Part shown: positions 42,646 to 52,472 of the stretch, piece after piece
Numbering within the stretch: the first letter of the stretch is position 1
Layout of the letters: the number at the start of each line of letters is the position of its first letter
NCBI GenBank assembly: GCA_023402845.1
Contig: JAEYFP010000019.1
Span: 1 to 64,000, forward strand
Direction of reading: 5' to 3'
DNA from: Bacillota bacterium
GTDB taxonomy: Bacteria > Bacillota > Clostridia > Lachnospirales > Lachnospiraceae
Length of the DNA: 64,000 nt
Translations under genes and position numbers: made by a program
The notes under the pieces: model-generated
Databases searched by the model: none
The model's input: the letters and a program-made list of their open reading frames with translations, nothing else
What the model was told of the DNA's origin: nothing

Positions 42646-44304
42646 TTATACCAGAAAAGCCGTCATCAGCAGCAGCGATGAATTCCAGTATATTGTAATT
42701 TCATTCAGGGAATAGCACTCCCATAAATCCAGATAGCAATTCATCGGCGCAGTACCCTCCTCAATAAGCCATTCCGCTTTTTCATCGATGGGGCGGCTGT
42801 TTGGTCCGCCTGCGACAAAGCCCGGAATCGGTTCTTTAATTCCGTCCGCATAGCAGGGTCGGCTGTGGGGGTTTTCATATGCCCGCTCCCCGAATCCTGT
42901 CACAAAGCTGTAACCCGTGCTGTTTTTTCCAAGCAGGTAGTCCAGATGATTCGTACAGCATTCCGCATACCTTTGATCTTTACAAAGGCGATAAGCCGCC
43001 GCCAGCACAATCCCGCGGTTGCTGACACCCATGCAGCTTCCCCAGCCAAAATCCTCCGGCACCATCGCCAGCCCAAATGCATTTTTCTCAGCAATTTCCA
43101 GACAGCGATCCGCTTCACTTATTATTGCCTGCCGGCATTGTTCGTAAAGGTCCCCGCCGAGAAGCCTGCCTTCTTCCCGAAGAATACGAAAGGCCGCAAG
43201 ACCGGCCACCTCTCGCCAGCCCATGCCGGTAAACAGACAGTCCCCGGATGGAACTGCAAAGCATTCCGCCCTGCGCCGCTCTTCTTCAAAATAGGAACGT
43301 ACGGCCTCCGGTTCCAATTTTCCCATATAAAACAGCTCGGTTGCCGCCCACAAGCGTTCATCCGTATCGCATTCATCGTCATATGCCCCTGTATTGCAAC
43401 TCTCCGGATCTTTTTCGATAACAAGGTCCGGATTCCTTTCCAGCCAGGTCCACGCCCTGAGAGACGCACGCAGTGCCTTGTCCGCAAGCGCTTTATCATA
43501 ATCCGCAAAGGCTCGGGCCGCCTGCGCCATGACAGCGCAAAAATCCGCCGTAGCCGGCGAAGATATAGGAAATAACAGCAGCTCCTTTTGATCCGCCTCC
43601 GGCATGACAAAATATGCGTGGCGCATCGAAGTCAGCTTATGACAGACTCCGCCGTCCTCCTGCTGCAGCTTCAAAAGCCATAACAGTTCATAGCGTACTT
43701 CATTTAAAATATCCGGAATTCCGTTGCCGCTCTCCGGAATATTAATTGCCTCACCAAATGCGTGCGGATACAGTTCCCATGCCCAAAGCAGATGGGCAGC
43801 CGACACCGCTGCGGCTGTCGTATAGCGTCCGTAATCTCCAGCGTCATGCCAACCGCCGCTGACATCAGCTTTCCTATCCGTTCCGAGAACGCTCGCTTCT
43901 TTGGTATGGCAGCACGCATGCCGGTATACGCCGGCATGTGCCTCCTCGAGTGCACAGCCGCAGCGCTGATAATAAAATGACTTTAACAGCGCATTTTCCA
44001 ACGGCTGATAGACTGCTTCGTCAATCATAAAAGAGCAGCTCCTCCCCTCTGATTGTACCTCCTCATCCGCATTGGCAGAAAATTCAATAAAATAACGGCC
44101 GGTTTCTTTGCAGCCGGAAAAGTCCAGGCAATAACACAGTTCTCCGCTCAACGGATCTTTCCCGTAAGAAACAGCGTTCTGATGTATAACCATTCCACCC
44201 GGACCAACCAATGTATAGATACCGGGTCTTGTCACTACCGCTGTTTTTCTTCCATTCTTTTTATAACCGACTTGATTAACATATATCATCCTGTCTCTTT
44301 TCAT
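42646..44304 (-). CDS. GH9 glycoside hydrolase, cytosolic
   Basis: 552 residues without a signal peptide. An N-terminal CelD-type Ig-like domain (about 1-90: MIYVNQVGYKKNGRKTAVV) precedes an (alpha/alpha)6 barrel. Catalytic regions: GGWHDAGDYGRYTT (the aspartate base), NPHSRP (histidine), and the C-terminal glutamate in YSLNEITIYWNSSL. Intracellular GH9 enzymes usually act on imported cello-oligosaccharides or related beta-glucan fragments. Start uncertain among TTG 44313, ATG 44304 and ATG 44289. It lies 9 bp after the DUF4173 gene. Confidence 0.88.
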   Translation of the reverse strand: MKRDRMIYVNQVGYKKNGRKTAVVTRPGIYTLVGPGGMVIHQNAVSYGKDPLSGELCYCLDFSGCKETGRYFIEFSANADEEVQSEGRSCSFMIDEAVYQPLENALLKSFYYQRCGCALEEAHAGVYRHACCHTKEASVLGTDRKADVSGGWHDAGDYGRYTTAAAVSAAHLLWAWELYPHAFGEAINIPESGNGIPDILNEVRYELLWLLKLQQEDGGVCHKLTSMRHAYFVMPEADQKELLLFPISSPATADFCAVMAQAARAFADYDKALADKALRASLRAWTWLERNPDLVIEKDPESCNTGAYDDECDTDERLWAATELFYMGKLEPEAVRSYFEEERRRAECFAVPSGDCLFTGMGWREVAGLAAFRILREEGRLLGGDLYEQCRQAIISEADRCLEIAEKNAFGLAMVPEDFGWGSCMGVSNRGIVLAAAYRLCKDQRYAECCTNHLDYLLGKNSTGYSFVTGFGERAYENPHSRPCYADGIKEPIPGFVAGGPNSRPIDEKAEWLIEEGTAPMNCYLDLWECYSLNEITIYWNSSLLLMTAFLV

Positions 44305-44313
44305 TCCCCGCAA

Positions 44314-45906
44314 TTATTTTTTATCTGTCTTGATACTCTGATAAGCGATCCACTTGGAAAGATTAAACGTCCTGAAGTTCATCTTTTCATAATCCGCACG
44401 AATCTCCTTTTTAAGCCTTGTATGATATCCCATCTGATCATCATTATAAAATCCCTCATAGCTCGGATCTAAATTGACAAGTACCGGCGCGGCGTCGCTC
44501 GACAGATTATGCAGATACCACCAGTCAAGATCATAAATGTCCTCGGTATCTCCGGCTGCCGGAACACTCACATTATATTTTGCAATCCAATAGTCCTGAT
44601 GACTGAATGACAACCCCAGATACATGAGCGTTACGGCAAGCATGCAGTAGATGAATAATGGAAAGCGTTCCTTGTAAATACTGACAAATACGCCGGCAAG
44701 CAATATTGTGAGCAGCAGTAGACTCCATAACACAAGCACCCTTAAAAAAGTCAGCTTATAGGCACTTATATACAATAGCATACGATAAGCGCTGGATGCA
44801 ATCATAATAAAGGTACATCCCGATATAATTGTCAAAATTATTTTTAGAATTCCGTGTTCACGAAAACAGGTCAAACAGACCAGCACCATAGCCAGATTAA
44901 TCAGGCATACAAACAGCAGCTCAAAAAATCCCTGTCTCGCATATTGCGCATAGGTGTAGCCCTCCGGGAGTGTCAGACCTCCGCCAAACAGATAAACAAT
45001 CTGGATCATGCTGAATAAGAAATAAATAACGGCCATTACGGAAGTCACTGTAATCGCAAGAATCGGCTCCCCTACTCTTTTATTACGTACACCCTCCTCC
45101 ACATGCCGATTTACTACCGCAGCCAAAAAACAGTAAGCGGCAAAAAAAGCAAATAATGTAAGAAAGATAATTCCCCAGATATGCTCCGGCACAACAATCT
45201 CTATATATAAATGGCTGAGCATATCGTGAAACACCAAATCTGCCGAAGATAATAAAGCAACCACGACTGCCAGCAGCGGAATCAGAACCAAGATTCCATA
45301 AAATACATATTTTCCTTTGTGCGGCCTTTCCGGCTCCTCCTTTGTTTTCGGTACCTTCTTCTGTTCTCTGTAGGCATTAAAGTCTACAAACGGATCAAAT
45401 AAATGGCCGATGGTACAAAGCGCGGTAAAAGCCAAAGCCCCTAAATACTTGCTAAAGCCCCATTGGCTGTCATCATAAAACTGGTGCAGCATAAAGCTGC
45501 CAAGCAGCAGCAGAAAACCGATAAAATTAAAAACCTGTATCGGGGTACTGTCCGTACAAAATGTGGAAATACCAAGCAGGATCGAGCACACAAATTCAAA
45601 AATAGTAACCGCATCTTTTTTCACGGGTATTTCCATTCTCTTCATGCAAAAAATTAAATAACAGTAGCTTCCTATAATAAAAAGCGGAAATGTGATCCCC
45701 GTCAAATTTTTATAGAGACAAAATGTATAAAAAACTGCATAGACCAATGTAGTCAACGCTATTGTTTTGTAATGCAAGGCAATGCTGTTCTTCCTTTTTA
45801 CTTCCTTCATTGAATTTCCAAAAACCTGATCCAATGCCGCCTCATTGATGACCACCTTTTCCTCCATGGCCTTTTTCATTTCGTCTGTTATTTTATTGCT
45901 CTCCAT
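44314..45906 (-). CDS. DUF4173 multi-pass membrane protein
   Basis: 531 residues with about 12 hydrophobic segments after a soluble N terminus (residues 1-45), and a soluble C-terminal tail (about 445-531: IYDLDWWYLHNLSSDAAPVLVNLD). The LHNLSSDAAPVL type tail is the diagnostic DUF4173 part. The ATG at 45906 has AGGAGG 9 nt upstream and overlaps the regulator gene by 14 bp. Function unknown. Confidence 0.8.
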   Translation of the reverse strand: MESNKITDEMKKAMEEKVVINEAALDQVFGNSMKEVKRKNSIALHYKTIALTTLVYAVFYTFCLYKNLTGITFPLFIIGSYCYLIFCMKRMEIPVKKDAVTIFEFVCSILLGISTFCTDSTPIQVFNFIGFLLLLGSFMLHQFYDDSQWGFSKYLGALAFTALCTIGHLFDPFVDFNAYREQKKVPKTKEEPERPHKGKYVFYGILVLIPLLAVVVALLSSADLVFHDMLSHLYIEIVVPEHIWGIIFLTLFAFFAAYCFLAAVVNRHVEEGVRNKRVGEPILAITVTSVMAVIYFLFSMIQIVYLFGGGLTLPEGYTYAQYARQGFFELLFVCLINLAMVLVCLTCFREHGILKIILTIISGCTFIMIASSAYRMLLYISAYKLTFLRVLVLWSLLLLTILLAGVFVSIYKERFPLFIYCMLAVTLMYLGLSFSHQDYWIAKYNVSVPAAGDTEDIYDLDWWYLHNLSSDAAPVLVNLDPSYEGFYNDDQMGYHTRLKKEIRADYEKMNFRTFNLSKWIAYQSIKTDKK

Positions 45907-46120
45907 TTTCATTTTCCTCCTCTTCCACATATTCAAGCAGATCTCCCGGCTGGCAGCCCAATGCCTTGCAAATATTCTCCAGCGTAGAAAACCGCACGGC
46001 CTTTGCTTTATTATTTTTTAAGATTGACAGGTTTGCCATCGTAATATCAACTTCATTAGCCAGTTCCGTCAAACCCATTTTCCGCTTTGCCATCATGACA
46101 TCCAAATTTACGACAATGCC
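45893..46120 (-). CDS. Small Cro/CI-type regulator (YozG-like)
   Basis: 75 residues from a GTG at 46120 with AAAGGAGG 9 nt upstream (an ATG at 46150 precedes that site). Helix-turn-helix over about 8-65: MMAKRKMGLTELANEVDITMANLSILKN and STLENICKALGCQPGDLL. It follows the DUF2975 gene, a partnership seen often in Firmicutes, and likely controls the surrounding membrane-protein genes. Confidence 0.88.
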   Translation of the reverse strand, partial: GIVVNLDVMMAKRKMGLTELANEVDITMANLSILKNNKAKAVRFSTLENICKALGCQPGDLLEYVEEEENENGEQ

Positions 46121-46154
46121 CACTTTCTGTGTCCTCCTTTCCGTATCCAACCTT

Positions 46155-46616
46155 CTAAATTGTCAAATCGTTTTCCAGCTTGTATGTCACTGCTTTATCG
46201 AACACACCGGAAAGGACAATACTGAAAAAGCCCGCCACAATGAATACGAGAATAACAAGAAGCATAGCAGGTGTTATATAAAACAAGAGTCTGACTGCCG
46301 ACACTGCTGCAATACAAAATGCATAGATTCCCATACGCAGCAGACTGATCACATTTTCCATTACAAAGCAATCATCCTTCAGTACCGTACGAAACATTTT
46401 ACGCAGTTCATTCACAAGCAAAAGTGCCAGAATCCCATTTATAAAGTATAAAATAACAACCTGTACATAATACCTTTCAAAGTTCTCATAAAATGACGAT
46501 ACGATTCTGACAGCTACCGGCAGCAGCAGACACAGCAAGATTCCTCCATAGAACATAAAGTCCAGCATCATCTTCGTAAAAACCGCCACCTTAGCCTTCT
46601 CTTTGTCACTTTTCAT
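46155..46616 (-). CDS. DUF2975 membrane protein
   Basis: 153 residues with four membrane helices (about 15-35, 50-75, 95-118, 122-145). Contains the family-like VVILYFINGILALLLVNELRKMF. The ATG at 46616 follows GGAGG. Placed 34 bp before the small regulator gene; function unknown. Confidence 0.82.
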   Translation of the reverse strand: MKSDKEKAKVAVFTKMMLDFMFYGGILLCLLLPVAVRIVSSFYENFERYYVQVVILYFINGILALLLVNELRKMFRTVLKDDCFVMENVISLLRMGIYAFCIAAVSAVRLLFYITPAMLLVILVFIVAGFFSIVLSGVFDKAVTYKLENDLTI

Positions 46617-46659
46617 TACAATTCCTCCCGAATTAATTAATCTTACAAATTTCCAGCCT

Positions 46660-48369
46660 TCATCTTCGCAGCACATAGCCTTCTATCGACAAATCCGTTA
46701 CCTCATAGGTGTTTTTTCGGTAAGTGATGTTAATGCTTTCAATCATAACCCGGGTATCCTGATCGGCCTGAATAAAGTCTTTATCTGAAATGATTGTATA
46801 GTTATAGCTATTATCACCATATTCCTGCCGCTGATCAATATAAGCCGACACCGTATCCCTCAGATCGAGCACCAGAGAATCCTCATTGCCGTTTGCGTGA
46901 TTATATTTTGCCTCCAGATTGCCCAGATCAATTTCCAATTTTTCAAAATAAGGATCCTTCTTATCACTGATACTATGTCTGACCGTAAACTGGTACAGCT
47001 TTCCATAGCCGGTCACATCCAATTCCTTCAAAACATCCCAATAGCCGCTGACCGCTCTCTCCTCCCGCTCTTCCGAAGTAATATATAAGGTGACAATCTG
47101 TTCCTTTTGCTCCGGTGTCATAATCTGATCAAGATATTCTTCCCCATCCTTCATATTGGAAAGATAACTATATGCACCCCTGATTCTGACACTCTCTCTT
47201 TCTCCCCATTTCCAGCTTTCTCCCGCAAAATAGCTTGTAATTACTTTTCCTTGAAAATACCGGGAAACACTATTCCGGTTAACACCCGGCAAGAATACCG
47301 CAATCATGATCATTCCTCCCATAACAAGCAGCAATCGTTCTATTTTTTCACGCATTTTTAAAAACAGAAGGATATAAACAACCTCAAATATAATCATCGC
47401 GGCCCCTGCATATCTGGATGGCGTCATTCCATATTCCATAATGCGGACGCCGACCGCGTAGCACTGCAGCAGCAGAAACGGCGCATATACATATGGCAGA
47501 ACATACGCCGACCTCTGCAGGAGGGTATCCCTGTCATACGCCATACACATCAAAGATACCGGCATTCCGATACAAAACAGTACCGTTAAAATCCCAAATA
47601 TCTCATTCGACGGAATTTCTCTCAAGATCAAAATTCTGAGCATATAACCGTAGATAATGCCAAATCCGGCCAATGTCATACAAAGCAGCACATATTTCAC
47701 AAGCACGCGGAAAAACATTCCCGCCTCCTCTTTTGCCTCTAAAATACACAATAAGCTGTTTGGTACATAATAAAAGCCGATCAGCAGTATAAAAATCCTA
47801 AATGTAAATCTGTAATCTTCATTTGCCAGAATCAATATGGAAAAGGCAGCCTCCAGCAGATACATTCCTACCAGCAGAACAAAAAATACAATTGCGATCT
47901 GCATCAGCCTCGTACTGATCCGCAGCAAATATTCCGGAAAAGACAGTCCGGTTTTTTTGAAATTACAGTACAAAATCAATATAAAAAAAATAAGGCAATA
48001 TGCAGTCATCTTTTCTGCCGGCCATTCAGGCCGGACATTTATATCCCGGGCCGGACTAAAAAGCCTGAGATAATTCTCAAATGTCCCAATCACAGTAAAA
48101 AATGCCGATAGTGCCGAAGCACCGAGCCAGATTATTTTCTTTCCGGACCATCCATTCGGAAAAAGGCTTTCGGCAAACGCGGCGCTAAAGCAGAACAATA
48201 CCAGCGTCAGAAAGATCCAATCACTATGGATAATCTCATTTACCGGATCGACGGCAACTAAATTATACAAAGTTGCCGAAAATACCAGAACCAGTGTGAC
48301 CGGAAGCTTTCTAAACATTTCCTTGCAGTCGCTCAACACCTTATTGAAAAATCTTTTTATCCGTTCCAT
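46660..48369 (-). CDS. DUF4153 multi-pass membrane protein
   Basis: 569 residues with about 11 membrane helices (residues 20-370), then a soluble C-terminal domain (about 390-569) rich in charged and aromatic residues. DUF4153 and DUF4173 are related folds, so this locus holds two members around the DUF2975/regulator pair. The ATG at 48369 follows GGGGG. Function unknown. Confidence 0.8.
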   Translation of the reverse strand: MERIKRFFNKVLSDCKEMFRKLPVTLVLVFSATLYNLVAVDPVNEIIHSDWIFLTLVLFCFSAAFAESLFPNGWSGKKIIWLGASALSAFFTVIGTFENYLRLFSPARDINVRPEWPAEKMTAYCLIFFILILYCNFKKTGLSFPEYLLRISTRLMQIAIVFFVLLVGMYLLEAAFSILILANEDYRFTFRIFILLIGFYYVPNSLLCILEAKEEAGMFFRVLVKYVLLCMTLAGFGIIYGYMLRILILREIPSNEIFGILTVLFCIGMPVSLMCMAYDRDTLLQRSAYVLPYVYAPFLLLQCYAVGVRIMEYGMTPSRYAGAAMIIFEVVYILLFLKMREKIERLLLVMGGMIMIAVFLPGVNRNSVSRYFQGKVITSYFAGESWKWGERESVRIRGAYSYLSNMKDGEEYLDQIMTPEQKEQIVTLYITSEEREERAVSGYWDVLKELDVTGYGKLYQFTVRHSISDKKDPYFEKLEIDLGNLEAKYNHANGNEDSLVLDLRDTVSAYIDQRQEYGDNSYNYTIISDKDFIQADQDTRVMIESINITYRKNTYEVTDLSIEGYVLRR

Positions 48370-48432
48370 TTGTTTCCCCCTATAAATTAACACAATTTTG
48401 TTCGGCACGCACAGCGGCACCTATCATTTGCA

Positions 48433-48462
48433 GCATAGGAAATTCATAGAAATTTTCTATGC
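48433..48462. repeat. Short AGGAAAT hairpin, relative of the dispersed repeat
   Basis: GCATAG-G-AAATT pairs with AATTT-T-CTATGC around CATAG. The AGGAAATT core and its unpaired G match the hairpins at 36024-36063 and 61691-61730, with a different outer stem. Confidence 0.4.
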
Positions 48463-48465
48463 AAC

Positions 48466-48508
48466 AAAAAACAGAGGTCCCTCTGATGGGTTTATCATAT
48501 ACCTCTGT
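48466..48508 (-). terminator. Terminator of the IrtAB-like ABC operon
   Basis: Minus-strand ACAGAGGT (48501-48508) pairs with ACCTCTGT (48471-48478) followed by U6. It is 67 bp beyond the last stop codon. Confidence 0.7.
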
Positions 48509-48575
48509 TCCTTGATTGTCAATATAATTTTATTGTTTTTCGATATTTTATTTCTGTTTTTCGGAATCAATTGCT

Positions 48576-50333
48576 TCAGATACTCCAGCCAAGACTTTCC
48601 TGTTGAATGGTGTATAACCGATTATACAGGCCCTTTTTACCGACCAGCTCCTGATGCGTTCCCTGTTCGACAACCTTTCCTTCATCCATTACAATAATGT
48701 TATCGGCATCCACAATGGTACGCAGCCGATGTGCAATTACAATCACCGTCTTATTTTCTATCAATTTACTGATTGCCTGCTGAATAAAGGATTCGCTCTC
48801 CGGATCAAGGGAGGCTGTTGCCTCATCCAGCAGTACAATCGGGGCATTTTTCAATAGCGCTCTTGCAATAGACAAACGCTGGCGCTCTCCTCCCGACAGC
48901 GTGCTTCCGTTCTCGCCCAAAACCGTATCATACCCTCCCGGCAGCTTATCTATAAATTCATCACATCTCGCCAGTCTTGCGGCCTCTATTACCTGCGCCC
49001 GCGTAGCATCCATATTTCCGATCCGTATATTATTATAAATAGTATCATTAAACAGTACCACATCCTGAAATACAAATGACATATAAGACATCAAATGCTC
49101 CGGATCCAATGTTTTAATATCGACCCCGCCAATTGTAATCCGACCCTGATCCACATCCCAAAACCTCGCTATCAGGCGGGACAGCGTACTCTTTCCGCTT
49201 CCGGAAGGACCTACAAGGGCCGTGATTTCTCCGGGCATCATCGATATCGTTGCATTTTTTATCGTTTCCTCTCCCCCGGTATGATAGCTGAAGTTAACAT
49301 TTTCAAAACGAATGGTGAACTCTTCTATCGGTGTTTCAATCCCTTCCATCGGTGAAATGCTCATCAGAGTACGCATCCGCTTGATCGCAATCTGATGATA
49401 CAAAAGCTCCGGAAGCAGGGTAAGCTCGGTCTGAATCGGACCATAAATCCGGGTAACAATTAAGAGGCACATCAGCAGCGGAATCAGCTCTATCTGTCTC
49501 CCTGTCAGCAGAGTAATGCCCACAAATACCGTAAGCCCTACACCTCCCTGCAGCACAACCTGCGAGCCTGTCACAAAAACGCCTGTGCCGAACTCAAATT
49601 TAATTGCCAGATTCCGCATGGTTCGAAGGGCGTTTTCCAGCCTTTCAAAGTGCTCTCCGTCCATGTTGCAGGCCTTTATTACCTTCAGGCCCTCAATATA
49701 CTCCTGAACCTGTTCGGAAGCATCCAGCTTTGCATCCACGTGCTTTTTTCCAAGCTTCCTCTGAAGTCTTCGGCTGCCGATAATGATCAAAAATGCAATC
49801 GGCACGGATATAAAAATAGCCAGTGCCATACGCCAGTCAAAAAGGGCGATCATAATGCAGATGACGGTAATCGTTATAGCATTGGAAAACAGCTGCGGAT
49901 AGATATGACTCAATACATGCTCCGTAGTTGCCACATCTCCCATCAAATTTGTTGTCAGCTCCGAGATATCCTTTGAGTTAAATACACTCATTGGAAGCTT
50001 TCGAATATGCTCGGCCATTGAAGTCCGGGCATTTTCGCTTTCCAGGTAAGATACAATATAGGTTTTTTTGTAGTCATTCTTATTGCAGAAAAATACAACC
50101 AGTGCCGCCGCAATTCCCATACCGAACAAAATCCAGAGTTTGTTCCAGGAAAGCGTCCCTCCGGTAAACGGTTTAATCATCTCCATAATAACCTGAAGCA
50201 TTACAATTGTGGGAAGCATCATGGAAAAGTTGGTCATTGTACAGGCAGCAATTGCCTTTTTTAAATCAATATAGCCCTTATCGGTCAGCATCAGCGAATC
50301 CTGCAGCCAAGGCAGTTTTTTCTTTTCAGGCAT
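48576..50333 (-). CDS. ABC transporter with exporter fold, second subunit (IrtB/YbtQ-like)
   Basis: 585 residues: membrane domain (about 25-315) and ATPase (about 345-580) with GPSGSGKST, LSGGERQR, LLDEATASLDPESE and VIAHRLRT, all intact. The general pattern (MMLPTIVMLQVIMEMIKPF, ELTTNLMGDVATTEHVLSHIYPQLF) is that of the paired transporters related to the siderophore importers IrtAB and YbtPQ. Its start overlaps the end of the partner gene by 8 bp, so the two are co-translated. Confidence 0.88.
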   Translation of the reverse strand: MPEKKKLPWLQDSLMLTDKGYIDLKKAIAACTMTNFSMMLPTIVMLQVIMEMIKPFTGGTLSWNKLWILFGMGIAAALVVFFCNKNDYKKTYIVSYLESENARTSMAEHIRKLPMSVFNSKDISELTTNLMGDVATTEHVLSHIYPQLFSNAITITVICIMIALFDWRMALAIFISVPIAFLIIIGSRRLQRKLGKKHVDAKLDASEQVQEYIEGLKVIKACNMDGEHFERLENALRTMRNLAIKFEFGTGVFVTGSQVVLQGGVGLTVFVGITLLTGRQIELIPLLMCLLIVTRIYGPIQTELTLLPELLYHQIAIKRMRTLMSISPMEGIETPIEEFTIRFENVNFSYHTGGEETIKNATISMMPGEITALVGPSGSGKSTLSRLIARFWDVDQGRITIGGVDIKTLDPEHLMSYMSFVFQDVVLFNDTIYNNIRIGNMDATRAQVIEAARLARCDEFIDKLPGGYDTVLGENGSTLSGGERQRLSIARALLKNAPIVLLDEATASLDPESESFIQQAISKLIENKTVIVIAHRLRTIVDADNIIVMDEGKVVEQGTHQELVGKKGLYNRLYTIQQESLGWSI

Positions 50334-52143
50334 TTGCGGTCCCTCTCTTTCCTTTCATGGTCCAGCTGGCAGTTTCATTGTAAGTCTGCCACATCAATGC
50401 ATATTTGCCCTTCCGGGAGAGCAATTCTTCATGTGTCCCTTCTTCCAGCACCTTTCCCGCATCCATCACAATAATCTTATTGGCACTCCTGACGGTGGAC
50501 AGCCGGTGTGCAATAATCACCACTGTTTTTTGATGCATCAGTTTTTCAAAGGCTTTTTGAATCAAATGCTCATTCTCGGGATCTGCAAAGGCTGTTGCCT
50601 CATCCAGCACAATTACCGGCGCATTCTTTACGATTGCGCGGGCAATTGCAACTCTTTGCTTTTCACCCCCGCTTAAATGCACACCCTTTGTTCCGATGAC
50701 GGTATCATAGCCCTTCGGCAATTTTAAGATAAAATCATGACATTGAGCGGCTTTGGCAGCCTCTATGATCTGCTCGTCTTTCGCATTCGGATTCCCCAAA
50801 CGAATATTGTCCTTAATACTTTGTTTAAATAAAAACACATCCTGAAAGACAAAGCTTACCTGCTCCATCAAATAGGACGTTTTCATGTTTTTCACATTCA
50901 CTCCGCCAAGCAGGATGGCCCCCTCCGTCACATCGAAAAAACGCGGAATCAGATGTGCAACCGTACTCTTGCCGCCTCCGGAGGCTCCGACAATTGCCGT
51001 AACCTCTCCCTGCTTTGCAGCAAATGACACACCATCCAGCGCTTTTGTTTCTATTGATTTGTCGTATGCAAATGATACATTCTGAAATTCTACGTTGTAG
51101 CTTTTAACACTTAGAGGATCAGACGGCTGAGGCAGCACCGCCTCCGCCAAAAGACTGTCCATTGCCTCCACTCCGTTCAAAATACGGATACCGTTAGAAT
51201 TTACATACATCACCTTCATTAAAATACCCGCAATAGCCGGAACAAAAATCAAATAGAAAATCATTTTTGCGGCAAAACCGGTATAATCCGAGGTTTTCAT
51301 TCCGATCAAAATCCCTGCGGGAAGTATAAATAAATAGATGTTGTTAATCAGTGTCGTAAAAAGTGAAAAAGCGTTTTCCCAGCTGAGCGTATAGGGAATT
51401 ACCATGCTGGTATACTCCTTGATCGTATCATGAAGTCTCCGAAAGGAGTAGACTGTTTGCTTGAAAGCCTTTACCACAGCGATTCCTCTTATGTATTCTA
51501 CGGAAGCATTATTCATATTCTCCAGCGATTTCTGATACTGATCCATCATTTTTTTTGCGCCTTCATTTCCATAAAGCGATATTTGAATTCCGAACGCAAC
51601 AACAACCCCTGCCATAGCAGCCAGACCAAGCCTCCAGTCTACTGCCAGGAGTATTATCATCATTACGACCGGCGCTACAAATGCCGCCACGATATCCGGG
51701 AGTTGGTGGGCGATAAACTCTTCAATTTTTTCAATATTTTCATCCATAATTTTTCTTAATTTTCCGCTTCCGACGATCACATGAAAGCCAAGCGGAACCT
51801 TTGCCAGATGCGTGGCAAAATTGATCTTAAGCTCATACAGCGTGCCGAAAGCAGCCAGATGGGAACAGACAAGCGCCCCGAAATAAAGCAGAATATTCAG
51901 TACGACCCCGCCGAAAGCGAGACCACCGTAATACACGGCAATCCCCGGATCAAGTGCATCCGCATTAGGCCATACCTGCAGAAGCGCCTTCACCATCAGA
52001 TAGATTGAAACATAAGGAATAAAGCTGGCAACCGATGCCAGCGACGACAAAATCACAGAGCTGATCATGAGAGGCTTTTTCGTAGCCGCCAGCTCCAGCA
52101 GACGTGCCATACCCGTTTTGGTACCATTTTCTTGTTTCATCAT
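50326..52143 (-). CDS. ABC transporter with exporter fold, first subunit (IrtA/YbtP-like)
   Basis: 605 residues. Membrane domain about 25-320, ATPase about 355-595 with GASGGGKST, LSGGEKQR, VLDEATAFADPENE (family-typical FADPENE) and VIAHRLST. The segment GSGKLRKIMDENIEKIEEFIAHQLPD is typical of this subfamily, in which proteins of exporter shape import metal chelates. No siderophore gene is nearby, so the cargo is unknown. Start at the first of two ATGs with GGAG 6 nt before. A dyad operator covers its transcription start. Confidence 0.88.
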   Translation of the reverse strand: MMKQENGTKTGMARLLELAATKKPLMISSVILSSLASVASFIPYVSIYLMVKALLQVWPNADALDPGIAVYYGGLAFGGVVLNILLYFGALVCSHLAAFGTLYELKINFATHLAKVPLGFHVIVGSGKLRKIMDENIEKIEEFIAHQLPDIVAAFVAPVVMMIILLAVDWRLGLAAMAGVVVAFGIQISLYGNEGAKKMMDQYQKSLENMNNASVEYIRGIAVVKAFKQTVYSFRRLHDTIKEYTSMVIPYTLSWENAFSLFTTLINNIYLFILPAGILIGMKTSDYTGFAAKMIFYLIFVPAIAGILMKVMYVNSNGIRILNGVEAMDSLLAEAVLPQPSDPLSVKSYNVEFQNVSFAYDKSIETKALDGVSFAAKQGEVTAIVGASGGGKSTVAHLIPRFFDVTEGAILLGGVNVKNMKTSYLMEQVSFVFQDVFLFKQSIKDNIRLGNPNAKDEQIIEAAKAAQCHDFILKLPKGYDTVIGTKGVHLSGGEKQRVAIARAIVKNAPVIVLDEATAFADPENEHLIQKAFEKLMHQKTVVIIAHRLSTVRSANKIIVMDAGKVLEEGTHEELLSRKGKYALMWQTYNETASWTMKGKRGTANA

Positions 52144-52210
52144 TATGATCTCCTATTTTATGAATGCATTCCTGATAACTGTTTGTTGATTTCATCCTTT
52201 CGGACATGTT

Positions 52211-52228
52211 GGTTAGTCATAACTAACC
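52211..52228. promoter_or_regulatory. Dyad operator of the IrtAB-like operon
   Basis: GGTTAGTCATAACTAACC is a perfect 7-bp inverted repeat with a 4-bp centre. It starts 6 bp after the -10 box, that is, on the transcription start. A second inverted pair, AACCAGCT/AGCTGGTT, frames the -10. The bound regulator is not in the window; DtxR-, MarR- or TetR-type proteins use dyads of this size. Confidence 0.65.
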
Positions 52229-52234
52229 AGCTTT

Positions 52235-52263
52235 AATATAACAAACAGCTGGTTTTCTGTCAA
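52235..52263 (-). promoter_or_regulatory. Promoter of the IrtAB-like operon
   Basis: Minus strand: -35 TTGACA (52258-52263), 17-bp spacer, -10 TATATT (52235-52240). Confidence 0.8.
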
Positions 52264-52397
52264 CTATGATTCCTATCATAATTTAAATTTATTTGAGATT
52301 GACTGTCAGAAATATATACTGCATTCTATTTTCAGCGGGAAGAAGGCCTGTAAACTTCCATTCAGATATCTTGTGAATGAAATTTTCTCCATAAACA

Positions 52398-52442
52398 AAA
52401 AACACCCAAAATCCACCTTCTCGGTGCATGTTGCGTGTTTTT
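52398..52442 (-). terminator. Terminator of the nitrogenase-like/transport operon
   Basis: Minus-strand AAAAACAC...GTGTTTTT stem with inner CACC/GGTG, then a U-run. It lies 30 bp after the last gene (the ABC ATPase) and marks the end of the long operon. The stretch 52264-52397 shows no gene. Confidence 0.65.
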
Positions 52443-52472
52443 CAGGGTTGGTACCTATATACGGCTCTCCGA

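Noticed and set aside
42865..43575. Plus-strand open frame of 236 codons
   Set aside because: Fully antisense to GH9 and without domain or ribosome site.
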